The notes under the pieces are model-generated. The model saw only the letters and a program-made list of their open reading frames with translations. It did no database searches and was not told the origin of the DNA. A DNA stretch of 64,000 bases from Devosia marina (GTDB taxonomy: Bacteria > Pseudomonadota > Alphaproteobacteria > Rhizobiales > Devosiaceae). The DNA is taken from contig NZ_WQRF01000002.1 of NCBI RefSeq assembly GCF_009758415.1, forward strand, positions 434,001 through 498,000, written 5' to 3'. Below, in pieces: positions 53,622 through 61,671 of this stretch. Numbering within the stretch: the first letter of the stretch is position 1; each line of letters opens with the position of its first letter. Both the position numbers and the translations under genes were made by a program.

Positions 53622-54068
53622 TCAGGCCGCTTGCGGCCCCTGACCGGGCGGTGGTGGAAGCGCATTCGCCACATTGATCACCGCAAGCCGCCGGACCTCG
53701 CCATCCAGGCCGATCCAGGCCATGACATGCCCTGGCCTGGTGCCGATCAGTGCCGCACCATGCTCGGACGTGACAGAGAGGCGATAGCCGTCTGCATGTG
53801 TCTCGCGTTCCGGCATTACCAGTTTGGCCATGCGCTCTGGCCCAGGCACGGGCCGGTAGCGTATTATGCTGCCGATGCGTACCACGTCAGGCGGCAGGGT
53901 AGCGTCAGGCACGGTCCTGGCGCGATCCAGCTCGTAGAGCAGGAAGTCGGTATTGTCGCCGCGCTCGCCCAGATCGGTCAGGGCGACAACAATCAGTCGC
54001 TTGTGCTCGGCTTCGCCGATCACGATCTCGGGCGAAGCCGTCCAATCAGCCAAAGTTATCGTCGTCAT
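53622..54068 (-). CDS. Rnk-like nucleoside diphosphate kinase regulator (GreA/GreB C-terminal fold)
   Basis: This is a 148-residue protein. NTDFLLYELDRARTVPDATLPPDVVRIGSIIRYRP then GLDGEVRRLAVINVANALP match the C-terminal fold of GreA/GreB shared by Rnk. The family binds RNA polymerase but Rnk lacks the GreA coiled coil, as does this protein. Its ATG overlaps the stop of a 54-residue upstream gene (ATGA), so they are one operon. Confidence 0.8.
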   Translation of the reverse strand: MTTITLADWTASPEIVIGEAEHKRLIVVALTDLGERGDNTDFLLYELDRARTVPDATLPPDVVRIGSIIRYRPVPGPERMAKLVMPERETHADGYRLSVTSEHGAALIGTRPGHVMAWIGLDGEVRRLAVINVANALPPPPGQGPQAA

Positions 54069-54229
54069 GGCTTGCCTTTCCGCGATGCGGTCGCCCGGCG
54101 GTCAAAACATGCGAACAGATGCTCGGGCGGGCCCGGCGGCAGGTCGTAGGAGCGCTGGCACCAGGGACATCGGCGTGCCGCCCGCGGGCGCGGGCCGGCG
54201 CATGAGCTGCAATAGCGCAGGGTTTGCAT
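54065..54229 (-). CDS. 54-residue double-CxxC zinc-ribbon-like protein
   Basis: This gene is easy to miss because of its size. The frame from ATG at 54229 to TGA at 54065 encodes 54 residues, starting MQTLRYCSSC and continuing with RCPWCQRSYDLPPG. The CxxC pairs are spaced by about 10 residues, which fits a small zinc ribbon. It shares an ATGA overlap with the Rnk-like gene. A role next to a transcription-related protein is tempting but unproven. Confidence 0.65.
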   Translation of the reverse strand: MQTLRYCSSCAGPRPRAARRCPWCQRSYDLPPGPPEHLFACFDRRATASRKGKP

Positions 54230-54244
54230 GGCTATTACTCCCCA

Positions 54245-54454
54245 TCAATTCAGCGGGGCGCTGGCAAAGGTCCGCAGCACAAGCGCGCGATCATCGAGCG
54301 TCAACAGGCGCACGGTCATCGTCTCGGTCTTGATCGGTGTCTGGTGTGGCAGGCTGTAGCTCAGCTCGGGCAGATGAGCGTCGGCCCACTCCCGGAACCG
54401 GCGCAGCTTGTTACCACCGCTAACGGGTAGGGTCACAGAATACTTGAATGTCAT
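54245..54454 (-). CDS. Hypothetical small protein upstream of the zinc-ribbon gene
   Basis: This is a 69-residue protein from the ATG at 54454, with GAGG upstream. The sequence FKYSVTLPVSGGNKLRRFREWADAHLPELSYSLPHQTP suggests a small alpha/beta domain. I do not recognise it. It is 15 bases from the zinc-ribbon start and likely cotranscribed. Confidence 0.6.
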   Translation of the reverse strand: MTFKYSVTLPVSGGNKLRRFREWADAHLPELSYSLPHQTPIKTETMTVRLLTLDDRALVLRTFASAPLN

Positions 54455-54484
54455 GTCAGTCGCCTCAGCACGTGCACACAATAT

Positions 54485-54829
54485 CCATGCGCAGAACGCA
54501 TGGAGCGAGCAGGTCAGGAAATTGGGAGATGAAGTGTCCGTCCTGGTGTCGCGCTTGCCTCAAGGCAGGTCGCAACACCAGGCCATCAGCCTGCTTGCGT
54601 GAGGCGTGTCAAAAACCGGCTTGAATTTGCTGGACTGGCGTACATGGCGGTCATCATGCCGATATCCGGAGTAAAGTCAAACTGGCTGGATTGCGGTTGC
54701 TTCCGTTCAGCAGCAGTCTTGGCCACCTTGGCCGAACTGCACATCACGCCCGGCGATCAGATCTACGCCGAGGAGTTGCCGGTGCGGTTCAGGTGGCTGA
54801 AAGGGGCCCGGAGCGATCCGGGCTTTTTT
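54485..54829 (+). ncRNA. Candidate structured non-coding RNA ending at a terminator
   Basis: No gene fits this 345-base stretch. It has a perfect 7-bp hairpin CCATGCG-CAGAA-CGCATGG (54485-54503), a long imperfect hairpin (54542-54582, about 16 pairs) and a strong plus-strand terminator (54806-54829). No plus-strand gene lies upstream to explain that terminator, so a short non-coding transcript is possible. The promoter is not identified. Confidence 0.35.
54806..54829 (+). terminator. Strong plus-strand terminator before the convergent DUF421 gene
   Basis: GCCCGGA pairs perfectly with TCCGGGC around a GCGA tetraloop and is followed by TTTTTT. The A-run on the other strand is absent, so it mainly acts in the plus direction, although it also lies just after the DUF421 stop. 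Confidence 0.8.
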
Positions 54830-54832
54830 GCA

Positions 54833-55312
54833 TTATTTGAGGCGCACGCTGATCGTGCCATCGCTTTCAAGGATCAGGAATTCCACGTCGCTGATGTCAT
54901 TGCCCCCATTGGCCCGAACGGCGGACAGGACTTCGTGATGGGTGATGCGTTCGCGCTTCATAGCGTCCTCCAGCGCGCGACCATCCTTTGCCAACAAGGC
55001 TGGTTCGCTTCTAACCAGGCTGGCGAAACGCTGGGAGCGTACGGAGAGAAAAGTCACAAGATACTGTGCCGCTATCAGAAGCGCCAAGGCAACGAGCCCC
55101 TCGGCAAGGGCAATGGATTCCTGGAGCAGGATCGCCGACAAGGTGGAGCCCAGGGCAACTGTAACGACCAGGTCGAACGCATTGAGCTTTGCCAGGGTAC
55201 GCTTGCCTGAAATACGCAGGAAAAGCACCAGGGCCACATAGGCTAGCGCGCCCACTATGAGTGTGCGCACCAGCCCTTGCGGGTTTTGATAAAACATCTC
55301 CTGCCAATTCAT
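54833..55312 (-). CDS. DUF421 (YetF-like) membrane protein
   Basis: This is a 159-residue protein. Three hydrophobic helices (about 15-34, 47-66 and 69-88) are followed by a cytoplasmic domain. LFLRISGKRTLAKLNAFDLVVTVALGSTLSAILL is the family signature. Function is unknown. It stops short compared with longer YetF proteins, which have a second small domain. Confidence 0.9.
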   Translation of the reverse strand: MNWQEMFYQNPQGLVRTLIVGALAYVALVLFLRISGKRTLAKLNAFDLVVTVALGSTLSAILLQESIALAEGLVALALLIAAQYLVTFLSVRSQRFASLVRSEPALLAKDGRALEDAMKRERITHHEVLSAVRANGGNDISDVEFLILESDGTISVRLK

Positions 55313-55357
55313 GTCAGCGCAACGCGGAACTGGCGTTATGGTTCGCGGATAAGGGGG

Positions 55358-55657
55358 CTAGACCCGACGCGCCGTGCCATCCACGGTCGGACGATCCTTG
55401 CCCGCATAGGCCTTGGCCGGAACGGGCAGGCGGGAGACGATCCAGCTCACCATCAGCGGCACCAGGATAATGTCATCCACCCAGCCGAGCAGGGGGATGA
55501 AGTCGGGCAGGATGTCGAGCGGGTTCACCAGATAAAAGGCGACGAACAGCGTCGCGGCCTTGAGGTGAAATGGCGTTTCCGGCGCCCAGAAGGCTTTCCA
55601 GAGCTGCGCGACTTCCTTGCGGAACAGAACGAGGCGGGTGAGGAGCATGGTCATCAT
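55358..55657 (-). CDS. YkvA/DUF1232 family membrane protein
   Basis: This is a 99-residue protein. The family motif YLVNPLDILPDFIPLLGWVDDIILVPLM spans two membrane segments. Its function is unknown. The tail (PAKAYAGKDRPTVDGTARRV) is polar. Confidence 0.9.
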   Translation of the reverse strand: MMTMLLTRLVLFRKEVAQLWKAFWAPETPFHLKAATLFVAFYLVNPLDILPDFIPLLGWVDDIILVPLMVSWIVSRLPVPAKAYAGKDRPTVDGTARRV

Positions 55658-55702
55658 GCTTGATAGATGGGGTGGCGTTGATCGCGTTCAAGATCGGCGC
55701 GA

Positions 55703-56701
55703 TCACAACTGAGGCAGTGCGATAACCGGCCATCCTTCCGCATCAAACCCGATCGGCGTCAGCGCCAGTTTGGGCACGCCGCCATGATCGCGGTCATACC
55801 AGTGATAGGCCAGCCAGGGCGCGCCATTGCGCAGCAAGACTTCCTGTCCGCCTGGCCCCCGAATGCGCCCCTCGGAGCTGAGCAGTTCGGTGCCGCCGCC
55901 TTCGAGCATGGGCGTGCCGCTCCGGTCGCGATAGGGCCCGGTGATCATGTTGGCCCGGCCCACCATGATGCGATAGGTCGATGCCGTGCCGGCGCAGCAT
56001 TTGTCGAAGGAGACAAACAGATAGAACTGCCCGTCCCGTTCGAGAATGGCGGGAGCTTCGATGGCGCCGCCGCCACGCGAGGCCAGTGGTTGTCGTTCCG
56101 CGCCGGGCAAAGCCAGGCCGGTCGCCGGATCCAGTTCGATCATCCCAATGCCGTCCCAGAACGAGCCGAAGGCGAGCCATGCCTTGCCGCCGCTATCGAT
56201 GCGGAATGGGTCGATGGCGTTGAAATCTTCGGTTCGATGCGATCGGAGGACCATGCCTTGATCGATCCAGCCTTCGGTCGGGTCAGAAGCGTCGAGTGCT
56301 TCATTGGTCATCAGGCCGATGGCGCTGTCATTGCGGCCAAAGCTTGAGGCGGCATAATAGAGATAATGAGTGCCATCCTTCTCGAAGATGGAAGGGGCCC
56401 AGAGATTGGGCGGCGTCAGGCCCAGTTCGGAGCTGACCCAATCGGGCATGCCGCCGGGGACGGCGCCAGCTTCCTGCCAGTCAAGACCATCGGGCGAGAT
56501 CTTGGTGCGGATCTGCCCGCCATCGGGGGCCCGTTCGACCCCGGTGGCGAAGGAGACCAGCCCATCCTCAAGCACGGCGATGCTGGGATCGTGAATGGCG
56601 ACATTGCCGGTCAGCGGCGCTGCCGATGCGGGCTGCGCCGTGGCGGCCAGCAGGAGGAGCCCCAGGGGCAGCATTGTGGGCAGCGTCTTGGGCTTTGGCA
56701 T
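55703..56701 (-). CDS. Secreted glycoside hydrolase family 43 (arabinan endo-1,5-alpha-L-arabinosidase type)
   Basis: This is a 332-residue protein with a signal peptide (about residues 1-28, ending ASAA). The five-bladed propeller family landmarks are HDPSIAVLEDG (catalytic base Asp), FRIDSGGKAWLAFGSFWDGI and AIEAPAILERDGQFYLF (catalytic acid Glu). It should cut arabinan outside the cytoplasm. GGGGAGGAT lies before the ATG at 56701. No sugar transporter is adjacent. Confidence 0.92.
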   Translation of the reverse strand: MPKPKTLPTMLPLGLLLLAATAQPASAAPLTGNVAIHDPSIAVLEDGLVSFATGVERAPDGGQIRTKISPDGLDWQEAGAVPGGMPDWVSSELGLTPPNLWAPSIFEKDGTHYLYYAASSFGRNDSAIGLMTNEALDASDPTEGWIDQGMVLRSHRTEDFNAIDPFRIDSGGKAWLAFGSFWDGIGMIELDPATGLALPGAERQPLASRGGGAIEAPAILERDGQFYLFVSFDKCCAGTASTYRIMVGRANMITGPYRDRSGTPMLEGGGTELLSSEGRIRGPGGQEVLLRNGAPWLAYHWYDRDHGGVPKLALTPIGFDAEGWPVIALPQL

Positions 56702-56782
56702 CGATCCTCCCCGATCACGCAAGCGTAACATTGCGTCTGTCGCCTTGCGGGCTTATCTGTGGCGCAAACACGAGGTGATACT

Positions 56783-58024
56783 ATGGCCGGACCGGCAGCG
56801 CGCAGGCAATCGGTGGGCGTCAATGTGGGTGGCGTCATGGTGGGCGGTGGCGCCCCGGTGGTCGTGCAATCCATGACCAATACCGATACCGCTGACATCG
56901 ACGCGACGGTGCGCCAGGTCATGCAACTGGCCCGTGCCGGCTCGGAAATCGTGCGTATCACCGTGGACCGGGATGAGAGCGCGGCCGCCGTGCCGATCAT
57001 CCGCGACCGGCTGGCCTCCATGGGCTATGACGTGCCGCTGGTGGGCGACTTTCATTATATCGGCCACAAGCTGCTGACGGACCACCCGGCCTGTGCCGAG
57101 GCCTTGGCGAAATACCGCATCAATCCGGGCAATGTGGGCTTCAAGGCCAAGCGCGATACCCAGTTTGCCACGCTGATCGAGATTGCCAACCGCTACGACA
57201 AGCCGGTGCGTATCGGGGTCAATTGGGGCTCGCTCGACGAAGAGCTGCTGACCAAGCTGATGGATGAAAATGCGGCGTCGGACACGCCGATTTCGGCCGC
57301 TGCGGTGCAGCGCGAGGCGATCATCCAGTCGGCCCTGCTCTCGGCGGCCCGCGCCGAAGAGCTGGGCATGGGCCGCGACAAGATCCTGCTCTCCACCAAG
57401 GTGAGCGACGTTCAGCACCTGATTGCCGTCTATCAGGATCTGGCGGCGCGTTGTGACTATGCCCTGCATCTGGGCCTGACCGAAGCTGGCATGGGGTCAA
57501 AGGGCATTGTCGCGTCTTCGGCGGCGCTGGGCATTCTCCTGCAGCAGGGGATTGGCGACACCATTCGCATTTCGCTCACCCCCGAACCGGGCGGTGACCG
57601 CACGACGGAAGTGAAAGTCGCGCAGGAATTGCTGCAGACCATGGGCTTCCGCCAATTCCTGCCCGTGGTGGCGGCCTGCCCGGGTTGCGGGCGCACCACC
57701 TCGACGACGTTCCAGACCCTCGCCAAGGACATCCAGGATCACCTCAACACCTCCATGCCCGAATGGCGCGAGCGCTATCCGGGCGTCGAGACGCTGTCGG
57801 TGGCCGTCATGGGCTGCATCGTCAACGGGCCGGGCGAAAGCAAGCATGCCAATATCGGCATTTCGCTGCCCGGCACCGGCGAAACCCCGGCGGCTCCGGT
57901 TTTTGTGGATGGCGAGAAGGTCGCGACCCTCAGGGGCGCTGATGTGGCCGATCAGTTCAAGGCGATGGTGGCCGACTATATCGAACGCAAATTCGGTTCC
58001 GGCAAGCAGAACGCGGCCGAATAG
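56783..58024 (+). CDS. ispG: 4-hydroxy-3-methylbut-2-enyl diphosphate synthase IspG (GcpE)
   Basis: IspG is the sixth enzyme of the MEP isoprenoid pathway, and it uses a 4Fe-4S cluster. The protein has 413 residues. The N-terminal TIM barrel has [20 protein letters not shown], and the cluster ligands are in AACPGCGRT and [10 protein letters not shown]. The ATG at 56783 follows GAGGTG. A GTG at 56759 is less likely. It is convergent to the diguanylate cyclase with a 3-base gap. Confidence 0.97.
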   Translation: MAGPAARRQSVGVNVGGVMVGGGAPVVVQSMTNTDTADIDATVRQVMQLARAGSEIVRITVDRDESAAAVPIIRDRLASMGYDVPLVGDFHYIGHKLLTDHPACAEALAKYRINPGNVGFKAKRDTQFATLIEIANRYDKPVRIGVNWGSLDEELLTKLMDENAASDTPISAAAVQREAIIQSALLSAARAEELGMGRDKILLSTKVSDVQHLIAVYQDLAARCDYALHLGLTEAGMGSKGIVASSAALGILLQQGIGDTIRISLTPEPGGDRTTEVKVAQELLQTMGFRQFLPVVAACPGCGRTTSTTFQTLAKDIQDHLNTSMPEWRERYPGVETLSVAVMGCIVNGPGESKHANIGISLPGTGETPAAPVFVDGEKVATLRGADVADQFKAMVADYIERKFGSGKQNAAE

Positions 58025-58027
58025 GGC

Positions 58028-59200
58028 TCAGCCGAGAGTGATCCGGTCGCGGCCATCATTCTTGCTGGCATAGAGCAGATTGTCGGCGCGGTCATAGATC
58101 TGGTCGAGGGTTTCAAGGCCGTCCAGTGCGGTGGCGCCGATGCTGACCGACAGGCTCGCGCCGGTCGGCAGGGCGATGCGCCCGATATTGTTGCGCATGG
58201 TTTCAAGGATCGAGCGGGCATGATCAAGGCCGGTGCCATACAGCAGCACGGCAAACTCCTCGCCTCCCAGACGGGCGGCCATGTCCATGGGGCGGCGCGC
58301 CGTATCGCCGATCACATTGGCGACCTGCCGCAATGCCTCGTCGCCCGCATTGTGGCCAAAACGGTCGTTGAAGGCCTTGAAGTGGTCGATATCGATCACC
58401 GCCAGCACAAGGGGTTCGTCGGTGCGCCCGGCATGGGCGATGGCGGCGGCGGCATGACGCTGGAACAGGCGGCGATTGGCCAGATCGGTCAGCGGATCGA
58501 ACTGGGCCTGGTGCAGCAGGATTGCGCCGAGCAGGAATTGCCGGCGATGGGCATATTCGCGCAGATAGGCGCCCATCGCGGCCACCGGCACGGCCATGAT
58601 CATCACGGCCAGCAGCATCATCTGACCCTGCCAGAGATCGGGCGGCAGCACAGAGACGCCGGCAATGGTGGTGAAGGCCAACATGGCGATGCTGGCGGCA
58701 AGGGCGCGGTAAAAGCGCAGACCGATGGGCAGGAAAGCCGCCATCACCAACACGATCTGGGCGATGTCGGCCGATGGGATGCCATTGGCCTTGTAAATCA
58801 CGGCGGTCAGGGCAACAGCCAGGCAGAGCAGCAGATAGACCGTAAACGCCTTGGCCTCGAGCAGTTCAGGCCGGATCAGCCGCGGCAGCAGGCAGGCCAG
58901 CAACAGCGCCAGCCAGCGCGCGCCGAGCAGGACCATGATATCGGGCGCCGGGGGCCAGGTGGCATAAAGGTCGAGGCGCACGACATCGAATATGGCAAAG
59001 CCGCCCCAGATGATCAGCGCGGCCAGGGTAATGATCAGTGCCGGCTGTTGGGCCTCGGCCACCACCAGCCGCTGATATTGCGCTTCCAGGGCCGGCGCAA
59101 AGCGCAGCTGGCGGAACCCCTGCTGCAGCTGTGCCTCGCAGGCCTCTCCCGTGGGCGCGTCCGGTCCTGTATGAAACGACGTCGCTAGCGTGTTCGGCAC
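58028..59200 (-). CDS. Membrane diguanylate cyclase (GGDEF)
   Basis: This is a 390-residue protein. Six to seven helices (about residues 55-215) form a membrane sensor. The GGDEF domain carries RLGGEEFAVLL, an active-type GGEEF, with RPMD as an RxxD inhibitory site at the proper distance. It starts with GTG at 59200, with GAGG upstream. It makes c-di-GMP, so it can counter the EAL protein at 48 kb. Confidence 0.92.
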   Translation of the reverse strand: MPNTLATSFHTGPDAPTGEACEAQLQQGFRQLRFAPALEAQYQRLVVAEAQQPALIITLAALIIWGGFAIFDVVRLDLYATWPPAPDIMVLLGARWLALLLACLLPRLIRPELLEAKAFTVYLLLCLAVALTAVIYKANGIPSADIAQIVLVMAAFLPIGLRFYRALAASIAMLAFTTIAGVSVLPPDLWQGQMMLLAVMIMAVPVAAMGAYLREYAHRRQFLLGAILLHQAQFDPLTDLANRRLFQRHAAAAIAHAGRTDEPLVLAVIDIDHFKAFNDRFGHNAGDEALRQVANVIGDTARRPMDMAARLGGEEFAVLLYGTGLDHARSILETMRNNIGRIALPTGASLSVSIGATALDGLETLDQIYDRADNLLYASKNDGRDRITLG

Positions 59201-59297
59201 CGCAAAAGACCTCGCAAATGGACTGGAATCGACCCGCCCCCTGCAGCAACTATGCCGAGGGAGCGTTGCGAAGCTGTAAAATTATCCGCTCAGGATG

Positions 59298-59720
59298 TCA
59301 TGCCTGCCATTCGGGAAGCGGGAAGACCCGGTCATAGGCCCAGTTGAACACCAGCGCATAGACCATGTAGAACAGCGCAAAGGCTAGGTCCATGATCAGC
59401 GCCTGCCAGAGCGAAATGCCAAGATAGAGCGCAATCAGCGGCATCAGCATGATCAAAAGGCCGATCTCGAACAGGACCGCATGGGCAATGCGGACCGGGC
59501 CGGACTTGAGCGTGGTGCCGGCAAGCCGGTTCAGAGCCTTGTCGAAAACAAGATTATAGACATAGTTCCAGACCATGGCGACGGTAGCGCTGCCCACAAT
59601 GATGACGGCGCTGTCCCCGGCATGCAGGTGGAAGGCAAAGGCCGCCAGCGGCGTCGCAATCAGGATGCCGATGAGTTCGAAGGAAATGGCGTGACGAATA
59701 CGGTCGGCGGTGGTCCGCAT
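59298..59720 (-). CDS. PACE family (AceI-like) multidrug efflux transporter
   Basis: This is a 140-residue protein with four helices in two BTP repeats. RTTADRIRHAISFELIGILIATPLAAF and RIAHAVLFEIGLLIMLMPLIALYLG are the typical paired repeats, and NYVYNLVFDKAL is the first repeat end. The ATG at 59720 has GGAG upstream and matches the family start. Relatives pump chlorhexidine, acriflavine or polyamines. Confidence 0.92.
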   Translation of the reverse strand: MRTTADRIRHAISFELIGILIATPLAAFAFHLHAGDSAVIIVGSATVAMVWNYVYNLVFDKALNRLAGTTLKSGPVRIAHAVLFEIGLLIMLMPLIALYLGISLWQALIMDLAFALFYMVYALVFNWAYDRVFPLPEWQA

Positions 59721-59848
59721 GGAAAGCTCCATGAGTTCCGGGCCGTCCCGAACGCTGATCCCGGAATGGGGGAGGTCGTCCTCGCTTGCCGGTCGGATAT
59801 AGGCCCTGGCGCAAATCCGGGCAAGGCTGGGGCGGCATATCCGATAGT

Positions 59849-60499
59849 CTAGGGGTGCAGGGCAAATACCCCGGCGCGTACCGGCGCGGTACCGCCCATG
59901 TCATCGACCCTATAGGTGGCCAATGGCTCGAGCCGGTCGAGCGGCAGGCTGCGGCGAAACGGATCGCCCACCAGAACGCGCGCGCCGCGCTTGGCCGCCG
60001 CCTCAAGCAGCGGTAGCGTGTCAGCCACAATTGCTGGATCGTAAAACACATCGCCGGCCAGCACGATTGTTGCATCGGGCAGGTGCGGCAGCTCCCAGAG
60101 GGCGATCTCGGCCTGATTGGCCGCCGCATTGAGTTGCAGCGCCACACGCGCGACCGGGTCGGCATCCATGGCCCAGATCTGGCCCGCGCCCGCCTTGGCG
60201 GCGGCAAGCCCCACCAGGCCCGAACCGGCGCCGAAATCGAGCACGGATTTGCCCGCCAGGACTTCGGGATGATCGCGCAGGTAGAGGCTCAGCGCCGCGC
60301 CGCCGCCCCAGGCATAGGCCCAATAGGGCGGGATATCGTCCAGCCCCTCGCTGGCCAGCCAACCGATCAGCCCGCTTTGCGGAGTTGGCGCATAGATGGA
60401 AATGTCGGGCCTAAACGGCAGGGCCCGCAGCGTCAGGCGCTGGGTAATGAAATTCTCGGCGCGCTGGGTCAGTCCGGCAATTGGCACGCATCCACCCAT
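59849..60499 (-). CDS. Class I SAM-dependent methyltransferase (ETFB-lysine/nicotinamide methyltransferase-like)
   Basis: This is a 216-residue enzyme. PPYWAYAWGGGAALSLYLRDHPE leads to motif I VLDFGAGSGLVGLAAAKAG, then MDADPVA and VLAGDVFYDPAIVADTLPLLE. These resemble protein lysine methyltransferases of the ETFBKMT type. The start at 60499 overlaps the YbaK gene end by 31 bases; a GTG at 60487 is an alternative. Confidence 0.85.
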   Translation of the reverse strand: MGGCVPIAGLTQRAENFITQRLTLRALPFRPDISIYAPTPQSGLIGWLASEGLDDIPPYWAYAWGGGAALSLYLRDHPEVLAGKSVLDFGAGSGLVGLAAAKAGAGQIWAMDADPVARVALQLNAAANQAEIALWELPHLPDATIVLAGDVFYDPAIVADTLPLLEAAAKRGARVLVGDPFRRSLPLDRLEPLATYRVDDMGGTAPVRAGVFALHP

Positions 60500-60936
60500 T
60501 TACCGCCGCACAGCTCGGCGAGCCGTTCCACACTGAGCTTAACCGAGGAATGTGTGTCGCCCGCGGCCGGGATCACCAGATCATAAATCCTGAGCGAAGT
60601 ATCGAGATAGATCTTGAGCGGGGCCGGCAGGCCGAAAGGGCAGACCCCACCGACCTGATGGCTGGTCAGGCGCAGCACATCCTCGGCCCCCAGCATACGG
60701 GGCCGCCCGCCGAATGCGGCTTTGGATTTCTGGTTGTCGAGCCGCGCATCGCCGCGCGTGACCAGCAGGAATTCATCTCCGTTGACGCGGATGCACAAGG
60801 TCTTGGCGATCTGACCGGGTTCGACCCCGTGCACTTGCGCGGCCAGTTGCACCGTGGCCGTGGAATCGCTGGTGACGATGACGGAAAGATCGGGCGCGCG
60901 GGCGGCAAGATCGGCGCGGACAGTATCAAGGCTCAT
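60469..60936 (-). CDS. YbaK/EbsC family aminoacyl-tRNA deacylase-like protein
   Basis: This is a 155-residue trans-editing domain. TSDSTATVQLAAQVHGVEPGQIAKTLCIRVNGDEFLLV then DQVGGVCPFGLP-like HQVGGVCPFGLPAP is the family pattern, with K at the expected active-site position. Relatives deacylate Cys-tRNA(Pro) or Ala-tRNA(Pro). AGGACC lies before the ATG at 60936. Confidence 0.92.
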   Translation of the reverse strand: MSLDTVRADLAARAPDLSVIVTSDSTATVQLAAQVHGVEPGQIAKTLCIRVNGDEFLLVTRGDARLDNQKSKAAFGGRPRMLGAEDVLRLTSHQVGGVCPFGLPAPLKIYLDTSLRIYDLVIPAAGDTHSSVKLSVERLAELCGGKWVDACQLPD

Positions 60937-60980
60937 GAAATGGTCCTGAAATCTATGGGTCGTGTAGGTCTCTGGCTCAT

Positions 60981-61016
60981 CCCCGGGTCATTCCCACTTT
61001 CGCGGGAATGACCGGG
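60981..61016. repeat. Palindromic repeat of the GTCATTCCC type
   Basis: CCCGGGTCATTCCC pairs with GGGAATGACCGGG with one bulge around a loop of about 8 bases. Similar palindromes are common interspersed repeats in proteobacterial genomes. It lies between ybaK and the MOSC gene. Confidence 0.5.
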
Positions 61017-61032
61017 TGGTTGGGCGTGTCCG

Positions 61033-61671
61033 TCAAAACATGTCCGCCAGCCGAGTTTCATACTTGAACCGCGTCTTTTCGCGGATCGGGGTGGTCACGG
61101 CGCGGCGCATGAAGTCGAGCGGTATGTCCTTGGCGAGGTCAAATTCCATCAGCTCGGATACGGTGATGCGCTCGCCAGCATAGGGCGCGCTCGTCACAGC
61201 CATGCCAGCTGCGACCGTGCCCGGCTCCAGCACCCGGCAATAGGCGCCGGGCCGGTTGGCGCGGTGGAAGCGCTTGACCCAGAACTTGTCGCCCATCCTG
61301 GCGGCAAAGGTCATGCAGGGCGTGCGGTGATAAGTCACTTCCAGCACGACATTGCCGATGGTGTAGCGGTCGCCGATGGCCGTGCTGGCGCTGGTTGGCC
61401 CCGCGATCACCAGGTTTTCTCCAAAGAGCCCTGGTGTCGCCGCGACGCCTTCGCGCGCCCACCATTCATAATCACCCTGAAAATAGACATAGATGGCCTG
61501 GTCGCGCCCGCCATGATGCTTGCGGTCGAGAATGGCGTCCTCGGCAATGCCCTGCATCCCGATGGAGACGGGTCCGGCAACCGGCTGTTTGTTGATGCCG
61601 GTCAGGGGCGAATAGCCTTCGATATGCTCGGCCTTGCCGACGCAAGCCGCGATCAGCCTGCCCATGCTCAT
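61033..61671 (-). CDS. MOSC domain-containing protein (YiiM-like)
   Basis: This is a 212-residue protein. KHHGGRDQAIYVYFQGDYEWWARE and ATPGLFGENLVIAG are family landmarks, followed by the conserved CMTFAARMGDKFWVKRF Cys region that can bind the molybdenum cofactor. Relatives reduce N-hydroxylated compounds. It overlaps ispA by four bases. Confidence 0.92.
   Translation of the reverse strand: MSMGRLIAACVGKAEHIEGYSPLTGINKQPVAGPVSIGMQGIAEDAILDRKHHGGRDQAIYVYFQGDYEWWAREGVAATPGLFGENLVIAGPTSASTAIGDRYTIGNVVLEVTYHRTPCMTFAARMGDKFWVKRFHRANRPGAYCRVLEPGTVAAGMAVTSAPYAGERITVSELMEFDLAKDIPLDFMRRAVTTPIREKTRFKYETRLADMF

Noticed and set aside
53622-54454. Small prophage remnant
   Set aside because: Three small genes in a row looked phage-like at first, but no integrase, attachment repeat or phage structural gene is present and one gene is Rnk-like.
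54599-55210. Plus-strand frame of 203 codons starting near the candidate RNA
   Set aside because: It runs through a strong terminator hairpin and then lies antisense to DUF421. It is unlikely to be translated.
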